Below are positions 57,391 through 64,000 of a stretch of DNA of 64,000 bases, one piece after another. Positions within the stretch are counted from its first letter, which is position 1; the number at the start of each line of letters is the position of its first letter. This stretch comes from Heliocidaris erythrogramma (Eukaryota; Echinodermata; Echinoidea; Camarodonta; Echinometridae): positions 4,908,160-4,972,159 of the forward strand of contig CM046863.1 of NCBI GenBank assembly GCA_025617745.1, in the 5' to 3' direction. The notes below the pieces were generated by a model. It saw nothing but the letters and a program-made list of their open reading frames with translations. It was not told where the DNA came from and did not search any database. The translations under genes were made by a program, and so were the position numbers.

Positions 57391-57868
57391 CAGGGTGCAG
57401 TGCGTATTGTGAAATAAAGGGTATTTTCCAGTAAGTTCCACACATTCCTTCTTTTCATCAGGGGGATGGCTTTGTTCTCCATGAATGGTCATTCCCCCCC
57501 CCCCCCCCTAGTTAAAAATAAATTCTTGCAGATTTACACCTGTGCCAGCAACGCAATACATCGGTGCACGAATTAACAAAATAGCAAATACCAGGTATTA
57601 TTTAAATAATCCATTTTTGGAAAATTAGAAGTTCAACGCTTTCTGTTACTTTTAAGTACGGAGTTTGCGTGTAAAAAACTTCATCCCCAACTTAGAATCA
57701 GCCCTGCTACTAGCTACTCACCTAATATACTTCTGAAATCTAATTCATAGAATTCTATGGAAAAAAATAAAAGAACATAGCTTTCCTTCCACGGGACAGA
57801 TTAATGTTGCCCATGTTTATAAACCTTATCTTCAATGAACTTATCTCGAAACATATTTAGGAGTAAAA
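57391..57868. other. Intergenic, nothing recognised
   Basis: Contains a C-run (57495-57508). No gene or bounded repeat seen. Confidence 0.5.
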
Positions 57869-58575
57869 GTGAAACTAATGTATGCCAGCAAATACATTCC
57901 AAATATTTTGACTTTTTACGGGCGAGAGAATAAGGAAAATACACAATACACAATTATAATACCAGGGGCAAGAATAAATGTCATAGAGGGAAAGTTTATT
58001 CAGATTTCTCTTTATATTCCTATAGGCATCAAGCACCTGTTATCTGGAATTCTTTACCTCATGATATAACTTGTATTTCATACTACAGTTGTTTTAAGCG
58101 TAAACTCAAACAGTTTCTTTTATCACGTGACTCTCACTGATATGTAAATTATTTTGGCAATCTCTTTTCCTCTTTCTTTCTTTTTTCCTCCCTTTTCTTC
58201 TTTTCATCTTTATTTTGCCTGATTTTTGCTCATTTTCATGTTTGTATACTTTGGGCTAGTATGGTTCCAAATGCAGTTACTTATTTTGCTATTATCATTT
58301 ATTTTCTAGATGTATATATTTATTCCTTCTTGCCAATTATGTTACTGAATCATATTTTATAGGGAAACTGTCTTGACAAAACCCTTTTGGAGATTTCTTT
58401 TACAGATATTTCCATTTTAGTTCAGTCATGGATTTATATTATGTCATGTCATTCTCATGTATATTATGTATAGAATTGCATTGCATTTATTTATGTATTT
58501 TTAACAAATGTTTTGATCAAAGATTGGATCTAAAACAAAAAAATGTGAATTGAATTGAATTGAATTGAATTGAAA
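57869..58575 (+). pseudogene. LINE 3' remnant with (TTGAA)n tail
   Basis: The frame at 57869 shifts near 58000 into a HQAPVIWNSLPHDI...CFKRKLKQFLLS segment (58030-58115), the conserved C-terminal end of CR1/L2-type LINE polyproteins. After about 430 bp of AT-rich sequence it ends in (GAATT)n at 58548-58574. 5'-truncated and frameshifted. Confidence 0.68.
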
Positions 58576-58889
58576 AAATTGGATTTTATATACGAAATAC
58601 AGATAGAATTATATAAAAGAAAAACTATAACAGTATGTGAATATGTGTGTGTAAGGAGAGAGAGGGAAAGAGAAGAAACTGAGACAGGACAGACGTTGAG
58701 GATATTCCAGTGAAAGAGAGAGAGAAAGAGTGGGCGTGTTTAGCCGTATGTCCGAGGACATTTTCGGACAGAGAGCAAAAAAAAAAAAAAATCATGAGAA
58801 CAATGGTCCTCGAACGTCGAACAATGAATTTGTGCCTTATTCCGTCGACTGTCCGAGGACGGAGGAACAATACTTGTCCTCGGAAGTAA

Positions 58890-58902
58890 AGCCATGTAAA
58901 GC

Positions 58903-58934
<32 letters not shown>

Positions 58935-58960
58935 TGAGAGAGAGAGAGAGAGGGAGAATC
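58890..58960. repeat. (TG)n(GA)n microsatellite
   Basis: (TG)n at 58902-58930 followed by GAGAGA to 58953. Just upstream, GTCCGAGGAC recurs at 58751 and 58850 with related words between, suggesting a short local repeat. Confidence 0.85.
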
Positions 58961-59171
58961 AGTAGGGAATAGTTTTTTTTTGCAGTTGTTTCTGCATGTA
59001 TTGATGAAACAAATATTAGCATTTTTTTTTCTTTATCAAACAATTTATAAGGCGATTGATAAACAAGAAGTGCGACAGTTAATATATTTAAATTGTAATG
59101 AAAAAATGTTCAGCTTGAAAAGTTGAAATGTCATTTGAATGAGTTTTCCATCTTCACATTCAAGGGATTTT

Positions 59172-59500
59172 TACGGAAGCTTAAAAGTGCCACCGAGATG
59201 ACGAGATAATTCTTCGTCTTCTCGAACTTTTTTGGTCCGAGAAGATGAGAAGGCGAGAGTTTAGATCTTGTCAAAGTCGATTTCTTGGTATGAGAAGGTA
59301 AGAAAATGAGATTCAAAATCTCGTCTTCTCGACAGTATGAGAAGTCGAGAAGACGAGATTGTCTCGCCTTTCATCTTCTCATACCCAAGAAGTCGAGAAA
59401 AGGAGATGACGGATCTCACCTCCTCGCCTTCTCGGACCAAAACAGATCTAGAAGACGAGACATTATCTCGTCATCTCGGTGGCACTTTCAAGCTTCCGTA
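59172..59500. mobile_element. Fold-back MITE, 329 bp, TSD GATTTT
   Basis: Ends TACGGAAGCTTAAAAGTGCC (59172) and GGCACTTTCAAGCTTCCGTA (to 59500) extend into about 45-bp arms. GATTTT flanks both sides (59166-59171; 59501-59506). The interior consists almost wholly of variants of TCTCGTCTTCTCG and its complement, so it folds along its whole length. Non-coding. Confidence 0.85.
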
Positions 59501-59858
59501 GATTTTACCTACGTCCGTACAATCCTAGGATTTAATATTTTACCTACAGTATAGGCCTATGTTGTTATTTTAGGTGATACAAGTGACGTTCGCTGTCCAT
59601 ACAGTATCACAGTGCACTTAAGAGAACTGGCCTGATGTTCCAAGGGCAGCGAAATGAGAAGACAACCCCTATCCATACGGTGTCAGATTGATCGTAGTAC
59701 TCCAGGCCACATCACTCTTGCGTGAAAAATAAAAATGATTAAAACATGGTACCATCGAAATTCTGCATACTGCTTTACATCACCCAGCTTTAAGATATCT
59801 TACATTATCCATTTCATTATCCCATAGTCACGTGTTAAATCGAAAGGGAAGTGCAGTA

Positions 59859-61366
59859 CATCTTCTAAAGGGACAAAGCTAGAGAGGTCAAACTTTGACA
59901 TCATGTAGAGTAGTTAGTCTACAACGTATGTGATGGCATATAATCACTGTACTGTGAAAACAACTCAGTGAATACTTCATTGTTTCTGAAAGGGTGGCCA
60001 AACAAGTCAGTACACCCTTTGTGATGCAAGGTGATAAAGTAATTGACAAAACCCACAACCCCAGTGCTCATACCCATACTGGTCATTGGCTGGCCAACAT
60101 GGCTCCTCACGGCAAAGAACTCTCCACAGACCTGAGGAAGAGAATAGTTGCTCTCCACAAAGATGGCCTTGGTTATAAAAAAATCAGCAAGACCCTGAAA
60201 GTGAGTCCTAGCACCGTGGCTAGGGTTGTCCAGCGATTTTCTACGACGGGATCCACCCAGAACAGGCCTCGTCAGGGTCGTCCAGCCAAGTTGAGTTCAC
60301 GTGATCGTCGTCATGTCCAGAGGCTGTCTTCTGCAGACCCACGTAGAAGTGCTGGCAGCATTGCTGAAGAGGTTGCTTCAGGTGGAGGACCATGTGTTAC
60401 TGCCCAGACGATCCGGAACAGCCTGCACCAAGTTGGTATGCATGGACGTCATCCAAGAAAGACACCCCTTCTTAAGGCAGCACACAAGAGAGCCCGCAAG
60501 CAGTTCGCAGAAACCAACAAAACAAAAACTGGAACCTACTGGAACCATGTTCTATGGTCTGACGAGACAAAGATCAACTTGTTTGGCTCCGATGGTGTTC
60601 AACATGTCTGGCGGCGTCCTGGTGAGGAGTATAAGGCTAAGTGTGTACTACCTACGGTCAAGCATGGTGGTGGCAGTGTCATGGTGTGGGGTTGCATGAG
60701 TGCATCTGGACCTGGTGAACTACGGTTCAACGAGGGAATCATGGATTCTACAATGTACTGTGACATTCTAAAGAAAAATATGATGCCTTCTCTCAAGAAA
60801 CTGGGTCGCCAGGCTATTTTCCAGCACGACAATGACCCCAAACATACCAGTAAGATGACTACAGCCTTCCTCCAGAAGCTCAAGGTCAAGGTGATGAAGT
60901 GGCCAAGCATGTCCCCAGATCTCAACCCAATTGAGCATCTGTGGGGCATCCTCAAGCGGAAGGTGGAGCTGCGCCAGGTTTCCAACATACGGCAGCTCCG
61001 TGATGTTGTCCAGGAGGAATGGAAAAACATCCCTGCAACTGTCTGTGCACGTCTGGTAGACTCTATGCCACAAAGAATTAAGGCAGTATGTGAAAACAAT
61101 GGAGCCTACACCAAATACTGACACTTAGGACAAGTTCATAACAAAATCTCCAAAGGGTGTACTGACTTTTTTGGCCACCCTTTCCGAGACAATGAAGTAT
61201 TCACTGAGTTGTTTTCACAGTACAGTGATTATATGCCATCACATACGTTGTAGACTAACTACTCTACATGATGTCAAAGTTTGACCTCTCTAGCTTTGTC
61301 CCTTGAGAAGATAGAATAAAATGACTGTCAAAATGTTAGGGGTGTACTCACTTTTTTTACATACTG
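59859..61366 (+). mobile_element. Tc1-like element with intact transposase, left end truncated
   Basis: About 155 bp at the left (59859-60025) are nearly identical to the complement of 61150-61308 at the right, so the copy is recent. At the right, the terminal repeat continues a further 60 bp to CACTTTTTTTACATACTG (61366) followed by TA, a typical Tc1 end. At the left this outermost part is absent: sequence beyond 59859 does not match. The element therefore has only one complete end. Confidence 0.88.
60099..61121 (+). CDS. Tc1/mariner transposase, DD34E, intact
   Basis: A 340-residue frame, normal length for Tc1 transposases, starting MAPHGKELS (an upstream in-frame ATG at 59994 lies inside the terminal repeat and is not used). 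Residues 1-115 hold two helix-turn-helix segments of the paired type (YKKISKTLKVSPSTVARV) joined by a GRPAKL AT-hook-like motif at 60-65. The catalytic triad is D155 (WSDETKINLFG), D244 (QHDNDPKHTS) and E279 (LNPIEHLWG), with 34 residues between the last two. KHGGGSVMVWGCMSA is the usual Tc1 core. It cuts and pastes DNA at TA sites. No stop or frameshift is present. The sequence closely recalls teleost Tc1 families from memory. Confidence 0.95.
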   Translation: MAPHGKELSTDLRKRIVALHKDGLGYKKISKTLKVSPSTVARVVQRFSTTGSTQNRPRQGRPAKLSSRDRRHVQRLSSADPRRSAGSIAEEVASGGGPCVTAQTIRNSLHQVGMHGRHPRKTPLLKAAHKRARKQFAETNKTKTGTYWNHVLWSDETKINLFGSDGVQHVWRRPGEEYKAKCVLPTVKHGGGSVMVWGCMSASGPGELRFNEGIMDSTMYCDILKKNMMPSLKKLGRQAIFQHDNDPKHTSKMTTAFLQKLKVKVMKWPSMSPDLNPIEHLWGILKRKVELRQVSNIRQLRDVVQEEWKNIPATVCARLVDSMPQRIKAVCENNGAYTKY

Positions 61367-61431
61367 TAAGATGTATTGGGTATTCCCATATTCACAATAG
61401 GCAATGCCCTTGGAAGAGTGCACAAATATAA

Positions 61432-61788
61432 ATGAAAACAAATACAAATCTATTAAACTGCGACTACTATTCATTATACTATTTGGATTTATGCGCATCT
61501 GAAACTATCTACACTGTATCAAAGGAACATATATTAACTGTGTGCGATTTGTTCATATTAAGTAGGGATAAATGCCCCTTTGTTTATAATATACTAAGAA
61601 ACTCAGGTATTCATAATAAAAGTACGTATGTTCTGTCATTATTAATATACGGACCCGATGTTTGGAACACACTCCCTCATAACATAAAACAGTGCACTTC
61701 TCTCTCTTCCTTTAAGGCAAATATGAAAAAAATACATTCTGACACAATACAACGCAGCATAAAAACTACATTTAACCTGTCAATTTAA
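61432..61788 (+). pseudogene. LINE C-terminal remnant
   Basis: A 118-residue frame containing LLIYGPDVWNTLPHNIKQCTSLSSFKANMKK, the common C-terminal motif of CR1/L2-type LINE polyproteins (GP-W-LP-I---S--FK). The RT itself is absent. It follows the Tc1 element directly, so the Tc1 may have inserted in an older LINE. Confidence 0.65.
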
Positions 61789-62554
61789 GATACACATACT
61801 CAACAAAATGTAAATACCTGTCCATCCCCTTTTTTATAGTAAAAAAATCGTTACTTTAACATTTCATCTTCTCCCGCGCATTTATTGTAGAAGTTATAAT
61901 ATTCTTGGAAGTACTATCTGTTGGCCATCCACACTTTCGCGCGCGTCCACACTAACAAGCACAAGCACCACGACACTTCTAGCCCCTTAAATATTTTTTT
62001 TTCTATTTATGACTTTAAAATCATTAACATAAAACTGGACTTTACTGTATTTCCATATGGCCCATCATACATACCTTAAGTACTTTTAGATATTTATTTT
62101 GGCCGACCGTCTTATTCAAGCTGTGCTTATAACGGCGGCCTTCTGCTTCAATATAGACTCCAATATACAATTGTACATAATGTGTATCTCGGGTCATATA
62201 AATATCATTCATGTATTCTTTCTTTGTATGATTTTTTGATTGTGTAAATTATTTTGTAATACCTCACATAACAATTGTAACTTATATCGCATAAATTAGC
62301 CTATATTTATCATGTACATCTGTAAATTATATATGCAATTTACTGACAGTGTTACACCAATTATTTGAATCAACGAAGTGTAAATTTAATTTGTTTATAT
62401 GGCAATTGATTTGTTATTTTTGTTATTGTAATTTGAGAATTGACTGAAATGCAGAAAATAAAATCTTTTCAAACAAAATATTGGCATCCTTGAGCAAGGT
62501 TGATTTTTTTCATGAGTAGGTTCACGGTTATCATCCCTGGTACGAATACTAGGC
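61789..62554. other. Intergenic, nothing recognised
   Basis: AT-rich; may include the 3' UTR of the LINE remnant (AATAAAATC at 62457). No other feature seen. Confidence 0.45.
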
Positions 62555-62806
62555 ACGATCCACACCCTTATTGAAAATTGATCCCCCTCCCTCCCTCCAT
62601 CAGTCACCCCTCTCCCTCTTTCTTTCTTTCTCTCTCTCTCTCTTTTTCTCTGTCACCATCCCATCTCTCTTTCTAGCTCTCTTTTTCTTGACATTGACAT
62701 TGTTTGTATATTTTTATCAATGTTGTCATTCGACATCCAGCCACTGGCTGCCGCGACGAAATGAACCTTTCAGTTCAATTCAATTTCTCTCTCTCTCTTT
62801 ATTTAT

Positions 62807-62847
<41 letters not shown>

Positions 62848-64000
62848 CCCACACTCTCTCTCTCTATCACCACCCACTCTTTCTGTCTTTATCTAGTTCT
62901 CTCCCCCTATCTCTCATATGTGTCCCTCACCTCTTTTCTCTTTACCCGTCACTAATTTTCATCTGACGTTCCTCTTTCACTTTATAATCAGGTTGTATAT
63001 AAAGAACCCTTTACGTGGAAAAAAAGACAAAAGAAAGCAATCATATATACGTTTCATTTTGAGTAAGGTTATCTGATTTGTTTTAATTTGAAAGAATACA
63101 CACCGAATAAAATACATTAATACACAGCTCCTTTTCCAGAGTAACTTGGTTATTTGCTCTCCTGTAATACTCTGATAAAATGTTCAATTTCACACTTAAA
63201 CCCTTTTGGCAAAATACGGTACAATGTTTTTGACAATAGATACCAGCACAGCAAACATTACAAAGAAGTATGCGAGATACCGTAAAGCGGAACTTGTGTT
63301 GGAAATGTCAGGAACAATATTATCATGACAACAAAAACACACACATTACTCTACTAACGTCATCATATATATGAAGATCTTTACATATTTAGAGTAAGGA
63401 ATTCATGAATAAGAGAGAGAGAGAGAGAGAGGGGGGGGGGGGGGGTTGAGAGAGGGGCCGGGCAGTAGGTAGGAAATGAGTAGAAAGAGTGGCATTGGTA
63501 TATCGGTTGATGTTACAGAATGTATTGGTTACAATATGATTATTGACAGTGTGAGAGTCATTGACTTGATTTCAATCTGCTATGAGTCTATAAGATTACA
63601 GATTACAGCTTATCATATAATGTAATACTAAAGCCGTTCGACAGCGTACATCTCACTGAAAATACGCTTTACATTACTGTCCCAAGATATACATGTATAT
63701 ACAAACAGAATTGTCATTACAATGTCAATGTCGATAAACTTGACTGACCTTGGCGTAATTAAATCATTTATACAGGTTATGAACTAATCTCCTCTCAATT
63801 GAATTTGTAGCATACACATCAATACCGACATGGCACGACATGATATCATTCTTTTCTATACATGGTTTTGAGTAACGACCTTGGTATTCAAGTGTCAACA
63901 AGAAATGCTTGCAAGTTGTATTTATGAGCACAATTAGAATCCATTTCAAAGCACGTGGTAGATCTACATTCAATGAACTACGAAACACAGAGAATATTGA
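62555..64000. repeat. Segmental duplication, copy 2 (partner 2290-6060)
   Basis: Collinear with 2290-6060 apart from the two insertions in that copy. Holds CT-rich (62590-62890) and GA/G-rich (63413-63445) microsatellites. Its TGGTTTTGAGTAACG...TTGCAAGTTGTATTTA part (63860-63930) also resembles spacers A (35230) and B (50868), so all may derive from one spacer family. Continues past the window edge. No gene recognised. Confidence 0.87.

Noticed and set aside
59994-60098. Longer Tc1 transposase start at 59994
   Set aside because: The first 35 codons lie in and next to the terminal inverted repeat. MAPHGKELS at 60099 gives the normal family length.
60301-61124. Overlapping frames of 118-166 residues within the Tc1 transposase
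   Set aside because: Shadows of the transposase in other frames; no independent similarity.
62571-62966. Serine/leucine-rich 131-residue frame
   Set aside because: Translated CT microsatellite; the same type occurs at 2407-2856, 18896-19123 and 34570-34794.

Overview
This is a eukaryotic draft-assembly window (one run of exactly 500 Ns at 40356-40855), AT-rich, full of CT/GA, poly-C/G and ATA-type microsatellites, and dominated by transposons. The mix of repeats (I-group LINE with RNase H, restriction-like-endonuclease LINE, Penelope-like element with GIY-YIG, Kolobok TTAA elements with a THAP reading frame, Tc1, a tRNA-derived SINE) and a tandem array of RING-less B-box/coiled-coil/beta-propeller (TRIM-like) genes point to a marine invertebrate deuterostome, most likely an echinoderm such as a sea urchin. 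The species is an inference. The only host genes I can support are five paralogous B-box genes, all on the minus strand, named T1-T5 here: T1 14274-15942 (one homopolymer frameshift), T2 28524-29785 (pseudogene), T3 38316-39976 (several frameshifts, next to the gap), T4 44227-45885 (intact, 552 aa), T5 55147-56802 (pseudogene). Each has its coding part in one exon. Upstream non-coding first exons, with splice donors and in some cases TATA boxes, can be seen and fall into two classes (T1/T5 and T2/T4). Layout: 1-1165 satellite; 2290-6060 segmental-duplication copy carrying two insertions; 7890-10075 RLE-type LINE 3' end; 10885-11645 large fold-back; 11907-14154 two Kolobok elements head to head; T1; 16005-17202 TA-flanked element in T1's 5' intron; 18314-18420 T1 first exon and promoter; 20345-25767 nearly intact LINE; 25930-27525 decayed second LINE; 27793-28478 palindromic TTAA element; T2; 31140-38300 spacer A; T3; gap; 42342-42952 Penelope-like remnant; T4; 47690-55130 spacer B, homologous to spacer A but with extra insertions; T5; 57869-58575 LINE remnant; 59172-59500 fold-back; 59859-61366 Tc1 with an intact transposase frame; 61432-61788 LINE remnant; 62555-64000 second copy of the 2290-6060 duplication. 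The most useful property of the window is that its spacers are duplicated, so many insertions (a 2.06 kb terminal-repeat element with seven copies of an 18-nt word, a Kolobok, a MULE-like MITE with 9-bp target duplication, several TTAA MITEs) can be read against a matching empty site in the paralogous copy.
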